NCBI GenBank assembly: GCA_024867545.1
Contig: JANFNE010000009.1
Coordinates: forward strand, 1,152,501-1,216,500
Reading direction: 5' to 3'
DNA length: 64,000 nt
From: Phytopythium helicoides
Lineage: Eukaryota > Oomycota > Peronosporomycetes > Pythiales > Pythiaceae
Below are positions 30,408 to 41,536 of this stretch, one piece after another. The position numbers and the translations under genes were made by a program. Position 1 is the stretch's first letter, and each line of letters begins with the position of its first letter. The notes beneath the pieces were generated by a model. It saw nothing but the letters and a program-made list of their open reading frames with translations, did not search any database and had not been told where the DNA came from.

Positions 30408-31784
30408 TTATATGAGCGGCGCGGCCGCGTGTACGTCGAAGATGCCGAGCATGCAGACGCTCGCGAGCTGCGAGATGATGATACTCATGAGCCCGTAGCG
30501 GTAGGCCCAGCCCACGCGGCGCGAGCTGAGCGCGTCCAGCTCGTTGATCCACGTGGACACGGTCGAGAGGGAGCCCAGCATCCCAACCTGGATGGCCCCC
30601 TGGCCGTACATGACGTAGGCGCGGTAGGCGTCGACGCTGTGGGCGTGGGTCTCGCTCGCCACTATCTCCATGGCGCACGAGAGCACCGAAGCCAGCACGT
30701 TCGGTACGAACGTGTAGAATGGGAAACGCTTCCAGCGAGGCTGGCTGTTGAACAGCGACAGATACCAGCGCAGCAGCGCGCCGAATGGACCGAAGCACAC
30801 GGCCAGCAGACGAGAGCTGGGGTAGTTGGCGAATCCGACGAACGCCAGCACCCAGAAGAGCGCGGTCAGCAGCAGCGTCGATAAAGCCCAGAGGAAGTTG
30901 TTGTGGCGAACGCGGAACTGCTCCTGCTCGACCTGCGTGATCTCCGACATGAGCTCCACGCACGATTCGTGGGCCACCGAGAGCGCTTCCTCAGTCGCGT
31001 GCACGCGCCGCGCCACGAGCTGTCCGAACGAGTTCATCTTGGTGTCGTGGAACGCGCCGAGGTACCGCTCCAGGTCCACACCGAGCTGCGCGAGGTGCAT
31101 CGGCGGCTTGCGAAACGGGTACCCATGCACGTTCCCGTAGTGGAGGAGGCCCTCAGCGACGTGGTAGCCAAGGCGAAATGCTACAAATGCGCCCGCGACT
31201 TGTACACACAGCACGAGCAGCGCGTCGAGCCACTTGCCGCGCACGAACATCATGGCGACGCCGAGGTCCCACGACGCGAACGTGGTGCAGCAGCCGCAAA
31301 AGCCCGTGGTGATGCCGGTCATGAGCACGTCGTACTGCCCTCGCAGCACGGGCTTCCAGCGCACGGCGAGCCCCATGACGAAGCAGCCGAGGGCATTGGG
31401 CAGAAAGTACGAGAACCCGAGCAGCGAGAGCAGCTGCGTCTCGCTCGAGGGCAGCGCGTCCGCGAACTCGGTGAGCAGCACGCGCGCGCCGACGCCGACG
31501 TAGGCGCCGATGGAGACGCTCAAGATGGTCGGCAAGTACTTGTCCAGCGCCGTGCCGGGCTTCGCGCAGCCCAGCAGCGTGCACTTGGTCGTCCGCGCGC
31601 GCTCGTCGTCGAGGCTTCCGTCCGGCGCGCGCATCGGCGGCAGGCGCTGCGTCTCGTCAGTCGACCTGTCCTCGAGCGCGTACACGTGGACGGTCAAAGC
31701 CGTAGGATCTTCCTCAATGTCCGTGGCGCTGTCTCCGTCGTGCGGCGACGCGATCGGCGTGTAGTCCTCGGCGATGGTCTCCAT
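30408..31784 (-). CDS. FEX: Two-domain fluoride export protein (FEX/CrcB family)
   Basis: 458 residues in one exon from the ATG at 31784; the frame is open further upstream but without family content. Eukaryotic FEX proteins are fused tandem CrcB domains forming a plasma-membrane F- channel. Domain 1 (about residues 80-210) has SIGAYVGVGARVLL, FLPNALGCFVMG and TGFCGCCTTFASW. Domain 2 (about 300-450) has FGPFGALLRWYLSLF, FVPNVLASVL and QVGMLGSLSTVSTW, the repeated pore signature with Asn and the TTFS/STVS phenylalanine-region motifs. A linking helix joins them. The 75-residue cytoplasmic N-terminus is acidic and Thr/Ser-rich. No regulatory riboswitch is expected or seen. Confidence 0.93.
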   Translation of the reverse strand: METIAEDYTPIASPHDGDSATDIEEDPTALTVHVYALEDRSTDETQRLPPMRAPDGSLDDERARTTKCTLLGCAKPGTALDKYLPTILSVSIGAYVGVGARVLLTEFADALPSSETQLLSLLGFSYFLPNALGCFVMGLAVRWKPVLRGQYDVLMTGITTGFCGCCTTFASWDLGVAMMFVRGKWLDALLVLCVQVAGAFVAFRLGYHVAEGLLHYGNVHGYPFRKPPMHLAQLGVDLERYLGAFHDTKMNSFGQLVARRVHATEEALSVAHESCVELMSEITQVEQEQFRVRHNNFLWALSTLLLTALFWVLAFVGFANYPSSRLLAVCFGPFGALLRWYLSLFNSQPRWKRFPFYTFVPNVLASVLSCAMEIVASETHAHSVDAYRAYVMYGQGAIQVGMLGSLSTVSTWINELDALSSRRVGWAYRYGLMSIIISQLASVCMLGIFDVHAAAPLI

Positions 31785-32362
31785 CCCGGCGGCTCTACAA
31801 ATGGCCGAAACAGTTTCGCGCGCAGACAGTTGGACGCCCAGCAGCCGCTCTTTACCGCGACGCGATCGTCGCCAACTCGACCGCCGCGCACGGAGCCACT
31901 GGTTGCGGTCTGGACCGGCGAGGAGAGAGAAGAGCGCGGCAGCGGTGTCCCATACTCGCCGAGGCTCTCTCGACCTTTTGCCCGCAAGGGCCAGTTGGGC
32001 TTCTATTCGGAGCGATTGAGACACGCATTGTCCACCGTGCGTCGAGCATTTACTTCTTTTGTCCTGTGTATGTGTTTTCAGAGGGGCAGGAATACATGCT
32101 GCAAACCTTTGATCACCAAAGCAATGAGAGCGTACTTTGACAGGTATGCGTTGCCACGAACGAGCGGCGGACCGACTCAGCCTGACCGACAGCTGTTGGA
32201 CCATGACAGCCAAGGTACTCTACGTCGTGATGGATCCACTTGGATCTTCATGGGACCCTCCCGTCGTGTTTAGTGTTGCTTAGCTTGGTGGGTTACAGTT
32301 GCATCGCTCGTCGACACCTTTGCGCGAGACGACCATCTAGACCCGCGGGATGCAATCGGCGT
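31785..32362. other. Intergenic region between fluoride exporter and transhydrogenase
   Basis: About 580 bases upstream of the fluoride exporter and downstream of the transhydrogenase stop. Long frames here are extensions or shadows with no domain content. Nothing else seen. Confidence 0.4.
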
Positions 32363-34122
32363 CTATCCCCGCAGGCTCTCGACTTTCCGCAACCCATTCA
32401 GAGCGGCCACGCGATACGCCTCTGCCAGTGTCGGGTAGTTGAACACGGCGTTGCGGAAGTACTCGATGGTGCCGCCCGTCGACATGACGACCTGCCCGAT
32501 GTGGATGATCTCCGTCGCACCCTCGCCGATGGCGTGCACACCCAGCACCTGGAGCGTCTCGGGACAAAAGATGATCTTCAGGAACCCGGGCACGCCACCC
32601 AGCATCTGGCCCTTCGCGAGCTCTTCGTAGCGCGCTACGCCGACCTCGTACGGCACCTTCTCCTCCGTCAGCTGCTGCTCGTTCTTGCCAACCATCGAGA
32701 TCTCGGGAACCGTGTAGATACCGAACGGGAACACCTCTCCGGAACGCATGCGCGTCCGCTTGAACATGGTGTCACCGAGATTGTCCGAGTTGTCCTTGAG
32801 CTTGTTCGTCGGCGTAGCCGTCCGCATGTGCACCGACGCAAGACGGCCCTGCTCCATGGACGTCGACGCCAGAGCCGGGTATCCGATGCAGTCGCCAGCG
32901 GCATAACTGTCAAGGACACAACATCCATTAGATCACAAGTATGCATCAGCAACAGTTCGGGAACCTACATATGGGGCAGTGCCGTCTGGAAGTTGTCGTT
33001 CACCTGGAGCAGACCGCGCTTATCCGGCTCCAGACCAATTGACTGCAGGTTTAGACCGTCCGTGTTACCTTGACGGCCCAGCGTGTACAGCAGTCCGTCG
33101 CCAACGATCGTCTTGCCGCTATTCAGATGCGCCACGACTTCGCCGTTCTCGCGCTTCTCTACACTCTTGATCGTCTCCTCCGTGTAGAAGCGCGTGCCCG
33201 TCTGACGCATCGAGTAGCACAACGCCTCGGCGACCTCCTTATCGGCCATGTCGAGGATCTCCTTGCGACCATCGATAACCGTCACCTCCGTTCCCGGGAT
33301 AATGCTCATCATGGAAGCATACTCCATGCCGATGACGCCGGCACCAACGACGATGAGGCGCTTCGGAACCGACTTGACGCCGCCCCAGAGCAGCTGGTCG
33401 CTGTCAAAGATCGTCTTGCCGTCAAACGGAATGTCGGGGCGGCGCGCGGGCCGCGTGCCCACGCAGACGAGAAAGTTGTCGGCCGTTAGCACCCTGCACC
33501 ACCGGATCATCGTGATGTGAGAACTACAATCCAGCGGCGGCGTCCCTGTTCAATGAGCTTACCGCTTGCAGATGTCGGCGCTCGCGTGGCGCTTTGCGTC
33601 CGTGGGCGTGTCGTACGAGTCGTTGGAGAGCACTGCGACCATGTTCTTGTTCTCGTCGGGCAGGAAGCGCGCCGTGCCGTGGATGAGCTCGACGTTGTTG
33701 CGCATGAGCTGGTGGCGCGTGATGTCCATCTCGGCATTCTCGACCTTCTTGACGCGCTGCAGGATCTCCTCAATACCGAGGCGCTTGCTGGGCGAGGAGG
33801 ACGAGTCGTAGAAGCTGCGGTGGCGGTAGCCCGTGAGGTGCATCGTGGCCTCGCGGAACGTCTTGGAGGGCACCGTGCCCGTGTGGATGCACACACCGCC
33901 GATCATGTCGCGCTTGTCGATGATGGCGACCGACTTGCCGTGCTTAGCGCTGTCAATGGCGCACTTCTGGCCCGCGGGGCCGCTGCCGATGACGATCAAG
34001 TCGAAGTGCTCGCTGGCCTTGAGCTCGCGCAGCGTCTCGCTCAGCGGCTTGGCCTGCGACGAGAGGCCGCGCGCGCGCTGCAGCAGCGGCACACGCCGCG
34101 CGAGGAGCGCCGTCTGGGCCAT
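32363..34122 (-). CDS. NAD(P) transhydrogenase, soluble SthA type, mitochondrial-like leader
   Basis: Three exons (34122-33563, 33493-32969, 32907-32363), about 542 residues. The leader MAQTALLARRVPLLQRARGL is Arg-rich without acids, like a mitochondrial presequence. The FAD-binding motif is LIVIGSGPAGQKCA. The redox region reads GGVCIHTGTVPSKT: only one Cys remains where lipoamide dehydrogenase has CxxxxC, exactly as in bacterial soluble transhydrogenase. A second GxGxxG (VVGAGVIGMEYA) binds pyridine nucleotide, and YAAGDCIG is the second FAD motif. The dimerisation domain includes YTVPEISMVG and GATEIIHIGQ. The likely reaction is hydride exchange between NADPH and NAD+. Location is inferred. 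Confidence 0.88.
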
Positions 34123-34379
34123 GGGGAGCGAGCGAGCGAGCGAGCGGCGGCGGCGGCAGCAGTTGCTTGGCCGATTGCGCGCTGCTTCGGGGGAGCGAAA
34201 GTGGACGCAGGGTGAGGAGGTCACCACCGTAATTCGGCGGGCCGGACCCGAACCCGTTTGACAACGGGCAGAACAAACCCATTCACATACTAAAACCTAT
34301 AAAGACAAGGGCGGGTTCGACCCGTGACGGATCTGCCAAAGCACCCGGACCGTCGTATGTAGGTACTGTCACATGTTGA

Positions 34380-35238
34380 CTACACCGGGGTCAGGAAGCT
34401 CTCGAGGTCGCTGCGGTCGGCCGGCTGCAGCCCTCGCTTGCGCTCTAGCTGCTCCTGCTGGCGCTCGAAGTGCTCGAAGTCGTCCCAGGCGCTCGACCGA
34501 CTCGGGTACTGCGTGAAGACCGAGACGAACCGGCTGGCCTGCGGAGATTGACGTCAGACTCGGTCCCAGGCTGCTGCAAAAGGCGCCGCGTACCTCGTCG
34601 AACATGACCTCCTCGCCGTCGCGGCACGAGGTGATGGACTTCTTGGAGGGTGTGTTGCTCATCTTGATGTCCGTGAGCACAAAGTTGGGCACGTCCTTGA
34701 CCAGCAGCCACTCGACGTGGAACACGCCCTCGTACTTGGCCTTCTCCCACAGCTCGAAGCGCACGCCCGAGCGCACGCGCGACGTCATGCGCGCGATGCC
34801 GCTAAAGTGCTTGGTCCCGCACACGCTGCCACCGCACGAGCGTCAGTCCTCGCCGCTCCACCAACGCAGCTGCACCAGCCGTCACCTGAAGAAGAGCAGG
34901 ATGGGTCTCACGGCCGCCAGGTCGCTGCTGAACGCCTGGTCCAGCGCCGCATTGTGCGCGTACGTGCTGCTCCACACGCCGTACTTGAGGCTCTTGTGCA
35001 GGTTGGCGTCGCTGAATGACTTGACGATAAAGCAGCGGCTCGTGGCCGAGCGCAGCAGCTCGCGCACCAGCTCCGCGTCCTCGTCGAGCGCCTGCGGCTC
35101 GAACGCCAGCGACCTACGCGCCAGCCCTGCGCCTCCCACCGCTAAGTCTTCACCTTCTGCCGCTCCATTCGCGAAGCGCGGCGCGAGCTTGGGCCTGCGC
35201 TTCTGCCGCCGCCGCCTGGCGCCGCCGTCGCTGGTCAT
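34380..35238 (-). CDS. YTH-domain protein, N6-methyladenosine reader
   Basis: Three exons (35238-34886, 34825-34594, 34538-34380), about 247 residues. After a basic leader (RRRRQKRRPKLAPRF) comes the YTH domain: CFIVKSFSDANLHKSLKYGV, WSSTYAHNAALDQAF, ILLFFSVCGTKHFSGIARM, FHVEWLLVKDVPNFVL and a C-terminal SRDGEEV. The Trp of YGVWSS and the Trp of VEWL are in aromatic-cage positions. YTH proteins bind m6A in RNA. The order matches the nuclear YTHDC1 branch better than YTHDF, but the flanks are minimal: only about 50 residues follow (a charged helix, HFERQQEQLERKRG). The 156-base gap to the divergent PDI gene suggests a shared promoter. Confidence 0.9.
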
Positions 35239-35394
35239 GACGGTTGGGGCGGTGGTGGCGTCGTCGTGCCACACCACCGCCACACCATCCCCGCCGTTTG
35301 CTTCCACGTGGAAGTCGTATCTTCGCACTCTGGAAACATCGCGGGAGGGCTCAGGTCTCCGCCTCTTGCTTCCTGCCACTCGCTACCGATCGAC

Positions 35395-36098
35395 ATGGGG
35401 CTTAAGACGCTGCTGCTGGCCGTGTGCGCCGTGTTCGCGGCCTCGGTGGTCGCCGCAGAGGACGCCAAGTCCAACGTGGTCGTGCTCACGGACAGCAACT
35501 TCGAGCACCTGACGCAGGCGGGCTCGGGCGCCACCACGGGCGACTGGCTCGTCGAGTTCTACGCGCCGTGGTGCGGGCACTGCAAGAAGCTCGCGCCCAT
35601 CTACGAGAAGGTCGCGGACGAGCTCAAGGGCGAGATCAACGTCGCCAAGGTCGACGTCACGGCCAACTCGGACCTGGTGCGCCCCCTCGTCGCTCGCGAG
35701 CGGTGCCGCTTGCATCTTCTGACCGAATGCTGTGTGTGATGCAGGGCAAGCGCTTTGGCATCCGCGGCTTCCCGACGGTGCTGCACTTCAGCCACGGCAG
35801 CTACTACAAGTTCGCCGGTGCCCGCACGCAGGAGACGCTCGTGAGCTTCGCGCGCGGCGACTTCAAGAAGGTGGACGGCGTCAAGGTGCCCGGCACCCCC
35901 TCGCTGCAGGAGTACCTGCTCGACCAGGCCGCCACGCTGCGCCGCGACTTCATCTCGCTCATCGCCACCAAGAAGAACGTGCTGCTCGTCACCTTCTCGG
36001 GCGGTATGCTCTTCGGCCTGCTGCTTGGCTGCCTCTGCGGCTGCTGCACGAGCCGCGGCTCCAAGAAGGCCGCTGCTCCTAAGCCCAAGAAGGAGTAA
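35395..36098 (+). CDS. Membrane-anchored protein disulfide isomerase (TMX-like)
   Basis: Two exons joined at GACCTG|GGCAAG (intron about 35682-35744), about 213 residues. The signal peptide is MGLKTLLLAVCAVFAASVVA. One thioredoxin domain has the active site FYAPWCGHCKKLAP and the cis-Pro region GIRGFPTVLHF. A transmembrane segment (VLLVTFSGGMLFGLLLGCLC) follows near residues 175-200. The cytosolic tail ends KPKKE, which fits the KxKxx COPI retrieval signal, so residence in the ER membrane is likely. It would oxidise or isomerise disulfides in secretory proteins. Divergent from the YTH gene. Confidence 0.92.
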
Positions 36099-36295
36099 GA
36101 TGCAGTCAGCAATTAGCGGCCGTGACAAGCCAACGACATGCACAATTGAGTGAGAATCGGTGTTGTCACGCGAGGTTCCTCCTCGCGGCGACTGCATCCC
36201 AGCTTGACAGAAAAAAAAAGAAGACAGAAACATGGGGATGTTGTTGTAGACATTGCCGACGATCGTGTGCACTTGAGTAGTTGCCCTCTTTTGTG

Positions 36296-39200
36296 TTACA
36301 ATGCCTGCGCGATTCGCTGATTGATCTCCATAAAGCTGTACTTGAGTTCGAGACTCTCAAATAGCGAGTCCTCGACACCCCGATAGCTCTCCAGCATTTC
36401 GTCCACCTGCGAAAGCATCTCCGGGTCTCGCTCCTCGAAAAATGCAACCAATCTTGGTCGGAACGGATTTGTAGATGCCGGAGCCTTTTGCCGCATAGTG
36501 GGAGCAGCGTGCTGGGCCTCTTCTTCTACTTCTTCGTCCTCTTCCTCCTCCTCGTCGTGAGCTCGTCGTTGCCCGTTGAGCAGCGCAATATCCGCGTCAC
36601 TCAGAGTGTACGGCACAGACTCAGCGGGTTTCTCCTCCTCGGAGGCACTTGCTTGTCTTGCAAGCTCCTCAGCGACTTGAAGAGGCAAGGATGTGGAAAC
36701 TGTAGATGAAGGAGGTGCTTCAGGACTGGGTTCCGGAAGCCTCTCACTCTCTAGGCGACGCAAATGATCTTGGATCTCGCGAAGCTTGCGCTCATTTTCG
36801 TCAGCGTCGTTGATAAGCGTTCGGATCTGCGTCAGCAGAAGCTCATTCTGCTTCTTCAAACGCCGATTTACCATTCGCGCCTCACTTGCTTCTGCCATCG
36901 CCACCGACACTTGTCCTTCTGTCTGCGTCTTCATATTGCGAATCTCAGTGATGAGGACACGCTTCTGTCCGCGATGCTTGACAAGCTGCTGCTTGAGCTG
37001 CAGTGTCTCGCTCTCCCACTGCTTCATCTGATCTTCGTACGTGCGCTTACTCGCCGCCATTTCCTGTGCAACAATCACTGTCAGCCTCGAGACGTCACTG
37101 CGCAAGCTGTACAACCACATACGTGAGCAATCTTCTCGAGCCTGTTTGATGTTCCGGTCAGATGGTTCGACAGCGGGTACCCCAGCTCAGCCCGGCAGCG
37201 CAAGACGGCTGCCTCAGCTTGACCAAGCTCATGCTCCAAGCGCAAGCGCGTAGCGGCGTCGAGGTCCCCCGGTGGATTGGCGACGTCGGAATCATCCCCG
37301 ATGAAGTCTGTCTGAGCTCACAAAGACACCATTGGTTCTCAGCCTTTCCTTGGTTCAAATAACAAAGTATTTGTCTCACCATTGCCCATCGGTGCTTCTC
37401 TTCCAGCAGTGCATCGCGCTCCGTCTGAATTTCGCGCCACGCTTCACGTTCACGTTGCATTCGCTGCATTGTTCAAAGAATAAACATGCGTCAACATCCT
37501 CAATTCAACCAGTCGGTTGATGCTTCGTACCTGCAATTCGCTCTTCAATGAAGACAGTTCGAGGTCCTTCGAGTTCAGCTCAATCAGTGTGTTCTCCTTT
37601 TCGACAGTGGCCATCTGGGTTCGTGAGCGAGCTTGATCTCTTTCCACTGTTTGTTTCACGGATGCAGGATTAGCAAGAAAATAGGAATATTCTTGTCGAA
37701 GAGATTTTCACGCCTCACCAGTCAGCTGGACGATCTTGTCCTCAAGAGATTCCTGTTCCAGTGCAGCACAATTGCTGGTTAGTGTCCGCAATATTGAGAG
37801 GGAAAATATGCAAGCACGAACGAACCATGCGCTCCATGAGCTTCATGTTGAGACCATTGAGCTCCTCCAACAGACTTCTCGCATCCGAGTCCGCGTCGCG
37901 CCCCCTTGGTGCGTCGGAGGTCTCACCAGGCTGTGAACCAAATAGTCGAGACGCGATATTCCCGGCAACGTTGATAGGTGCACTGAGAAGCCAGCCCTGC
38001 TGGATAAGTGTCTCGGGGATAAAGCTTCTGTACAGAGACAGCGGGGCTGGGGTGGGATCACTCGGCGAACTAACAACAATTGCCGTGCTAGTCGTTGCCG
38101 TGGACTGATCTTCCACCGGCTCTCGACGTTTTTTCGCTTGCATTGCTTCGTCCAAAGCGTCGGCTGCAGTGTTCGCGGAGTCCATAATGCTTTTATCAAC
38201 TACTTGGACCTGATACAGAATGTTTTTCCTGATGTGCTCAAGACAAATTAGACTCGCGCGCGCAAGGATGCAACTCTTCAGCTTACCCTCTAATTCGCGA
38301 GTAGGAGTTGTCCCACACAAATATGGCCTTCCCAGCCTGAGTGCACTGGTACATGCCTTGACAACTTTGGTTAGTTCTACCGTACAATGACTTTACCAAC
38401 TCCTTCATGATTGTACCTTCGACTGGGCGACCGACAGTGGTTGCCATATATCGCGTGCGCGAGTGCACAAGCTCTACGGGCTGCTCGTACGGCGAAGGCT
38501 TGAATTGGACGCTGAAGTCTACGTCAAAGTCCTCGATTTCAAACTTCCACACGATGAATTGTCCTTCCTTCGTAGCCTTGACTTCAACCTCGTGCTGCGA
38601 CCCTGTTGCCAAGCACGTGAGTGTAACTTCAACCGTGGAAGGTGCGCGTGGACATACCTCGTGGAATGTAGATCTAATGAGCAGAATCATCCCCGCCGTT
38701 TACGATGTCAGCGCGAAATACATCATGTACTTGATTGTGACAAGACAGTTGCTCACCTTGTCGTAGGGAAACGGCTGCAGGATAAACTCGATTGCTGTCA
38801 TGTGAGCCCGGCTACCTCGTCCGACGCTTGCTTCCTCGACAAATGCCAGCCAAAGCGGGTGTTTCTTGAGAAAGGCGCTTCGCTCTAGCGCACCAAAAGC
38901 AAGCCTGGATTACGAAGGGCATGCTGCGCGCATTGCAATCACGACTTACCGTCCAAGAACGCGGTCATGCTGCCGCACCACTGCGCGATCAATGCATCAG
39001 TCGCTTTGCTCTTGGGCGGGAACTCTGGGATCGCAGCGAACTCGACGCCAACGCCTTGACTGCTTGCCAAAGTCGCTTCAGGCTTGGTGGTCACCGCCGC
39101 CGCCGCATTCGTGCCGTGCAGCGCGTCGAACAGCGCCGCGAGCGGGCGTTCCACGCAGTAAGACGAGGCACCGCGCGTGACGACGAGCTCGACCGTGAAG

Positions 39201-39451
39201 CCCGAGAGCGCGGCAGCCGAGGACAGCGACGAGGCGATGGCGTGCGTGACGCCCGCGGCCGCATCGGAGGAATGCTCGACGCTTGTCACTACCACGCCGA
39301 GGAAGTCCTCGTGGCCGCTCGTGGCCGCGTCATCGTCCCCTTCGGCGGTCGCGGCTCGCGGCTCCGCGTCATCAGCGGCGTCGCAGCGCTCGCTGTCGGC
39401 GGCTGAGAGCGGCGCCGCCGGCTGCGGCTCGGCCGCGGCGTCGGTCTCCAT
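36296..39451 (-). CDS. GOLD-domain coiled-coil protein with PX-like N-terminus
   Basis: Multi-exon gene (about nine or ten exons, introns about 50-85 bases). The first exon encodes an acidic leader and a possible PX-like fold (FTVELVVTRGASSYCVERPL, then LIAQWCGSMTAFLDG and FLKKHPLWLAFVEE). A GOLD beta-sandwich follows (YIPRGSQHEVEVKA, GQFIVWKFEIEDFDVDFSVQF, GMYQCTQAGKAIFVWDNSYS). The C-terminal half is a long coiled coil interrupted by acidic Glu-rich sequence, with one NPF tripeptide (ASTNPFRP). GOLD domains occur in Golgi and lipid-traffic proteins, and NPF binds EH domains, so a membrane-traffic tether is a reasonable inference. The PX assignment is weak; the GOLD assignment is good. Intron choices in the middle were made to keep frame. 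Confidence 0.7.
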
Positions 39452-39789
39452 GTCGATCGCTCGGTGGTGTATCTGTCAGCTTTCGGAAGTAAGGCGCTTT
39501 GAAAATCTGAGTGTATTGAAATCCCTTGCGATAGTGGCCACTAGTCCGTATCTCTCTTTGAGCATGTGATGTGATAGCGTCAACACAGCTCCTGATTCGC
39601 CTCTAAAACCAGGGATTACTGCGCCTAAAGTTCGGCGCGCCACCCACCAATACCCACCACTTTCGGCCAATCAACGCGCGGATTGCGTCACTATCTGCCA
39701 ATCGGGCGGCGGCGGTCGGGGAAAGAGAAAGGAAGGCGCTGTCCGCCAGCCCAGCCGCCGCCGCGAGAAACGAAAAAGAAGGCCGAGAC
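39452..39789. other. Divergent intergenic region between GOLD and KIX genes
   Basis: About 340 bases between two divergent ATGs. No coding signal. It should hold both promoters; no clear initiator/FPR motif found. Confidence 0.4.
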
Positions 39790-41074
39790 ATGCGCCAGGA
39801 CGCGCCCGCGGACGGCGGTGGCGCCGGCGCTGGCGGCGCTGGCGGCGAGCGCGCGAGCTCCGCAGCGGTAGGCGGCGGCCCCGACGTATCGGTGGGCTGC
39901 GCTGGCGGCGCGACTGGCGGGACTGGCGCGGCGGCGGGCGGCGCGCCGGCCACCACCGCCGTGGTGGTGGTGAATCGCACCCATCACCCCGGCGGCGCGG
40001 CGGGCGAGCCAGGGGAGGTGCAGGGCGAGCCGCGACACGAGGAGCGCCACCACTGGCGACGACTGGTGCACCGGGAGCTCAGGGACCAGCTCGTCAACGG
40101 CATGTACGTGGGAAGGAAGCCGCGCGGGGGAGGACGGACGACGAGGTGACGAACGTTACTCGACGCGCGCAGGTTCGGGGAGCTGCAGCGCATCATGGGC
40201 GAGGCCAACGTGCGCCACCTGCGCAAGTGCGCGTCCAGATACGAGTCGTTCGTGTGGAAGAAGAGCGCCAACCAGGTGCGCCGCAGGCGAGATGCCTGAT
40301 CGACGCCCGCCCCTGCTGACTTGAACTTGCGCCTCCTCGCTACAGGATCAGTACAAGCAGAAGCTAGAGCGGAGGATCGAGTCTCTACGCCGCCAGCCAG
40401 CCCAGTCAGAGGTGCACCCAGCGCATATGAGCGACGGAGCCGCGCCGACGTCGGCCGTCGCCGAGTCGCCGAGCAGTGTCAGCGCAAGCAGCGACCCGGC
40501 GTGGGCATTGCTGGCCACCCCGCACCACCACCGGTCGCGGAAATCGAGCAACGGGAAGCGTGCCAGCAGGCGTCCAAGTAGCCGCAGGTCTGGCTCACTC
40601 CCGTCGTCCCCATACGCATCGTCGGTGTCGTCGCTATCTACTTCGTCGCCGCATGCGGCGCTGTCGCCGACCTCCCAGTCATCACGGGACGAATTGTACT
40701 TTGCGCGTCTGCGCGTCATGAAGACCAAGTATCGCGACGAGGTCGCGCTCGTGTTTCGAGAACTGTGCCGCGTGAACACGGTCATCCAGCACTCTGCGAG
40801 CCTGAGACGGCACGAGTCAAACAACCTCGGCGACTTCCTCGCGAACCTCAAGAAGATAATTTATTTGCTCGAGCAGCAGCCGGACGAGATGAACGGCATG
40901 ATCCCGGCGCGGAAGCGGACGCTAGCCTACCTGGATGTGGTCGAGTCGCACATCCAACGGAAGGTGTTGCCAATCCTGCTCCGCCTGCGCCACACGTACT
41001 CGACAATTCTCCGCCCCATTGTGATCAACTATCTGCGGAACGGCACTCGCCACCACCACCACCGCCGCCTGTGA
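39790..41074 (+). CDS. KIX-domain protein, MED15-like coactivator
   Basis: Three exons. Exon 1 ends in AT|gtacgt within NGM, exon 2 starts TTCGGGGAG, and the second intron follows KKSANQ. A Gly/Ala-rich leader precedes a three-helix KIX-like block: HWRRLVHRELRDQLVNGM, FGELQRIMGEANVRHL, CASRYESFVWKKSANQDQYK. A Ser/Pro/Arg-rich linker follows, then a helical C-terminus (YRDEVALVFRELCRVNTVIQ, LKKIIYLLEQQPDEM) and a His-rich end. KIX domains bind activation domains of transcription factors, and this layout recalls the Mediator tail subunit MED15. The C-terminal match is weak, so MED15 is a suggestion; KIX is better supported. Confidence 0.6.
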
Positions 41075-41536
41075 ATCGGCAACGGATGCTTGGACTGGTC
41101 ACGGTGGTCGTGTGGTTGCAAGTGGAAAGCCTGTCGTCTCTCGCATAATGGTATTAGCAGGTCGACTTCGATGCAACCGCGAAGGCGTCGGATAGCGTAG
41201 CTAGGTCTCTGCCTCGAGGCGGTCGGTCGGTCATTTCGTAAAACGCGTACCCTCCGTGTTGAGTCATACATAGTCCTGCCAAATGGCGCTTCAACTGGCG
41301 GGGAGAGAACGTTCGCAAGCCCGCCAGCCGTCAAGTCATCACCTACCAGGTGACACGTCGCCACTTCGGTCGGCTTCATCGCTGAATCACCAGGTTCATC
41401 ATGCCACTGTCCTGATCCGGCCAAGATCCCGCCTAACACTAGGTCCTTTGGCCTATTCTTGCGATCAATGAGGCCCCCACAGTGACCGCGTGGCAATCCC
41501 CAATCATCCAAGCGGAACGAGAAGCTCCAGGCGACG
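41075..41536. other. Intergenic region upstream of UBA5
   Basis: About 460 bases, no coding signal seen. It carries the UBA5 promoter; I could not pick out a specific element. Confidence 0.4.

Noticed and set aside
30903..32273. 456-residue plus-strand frame opposite the fluoride exporter
   Set aside because: Antisense shadow of the transporter; composition is His/Arg/Glu/Ala-rich without any motif.
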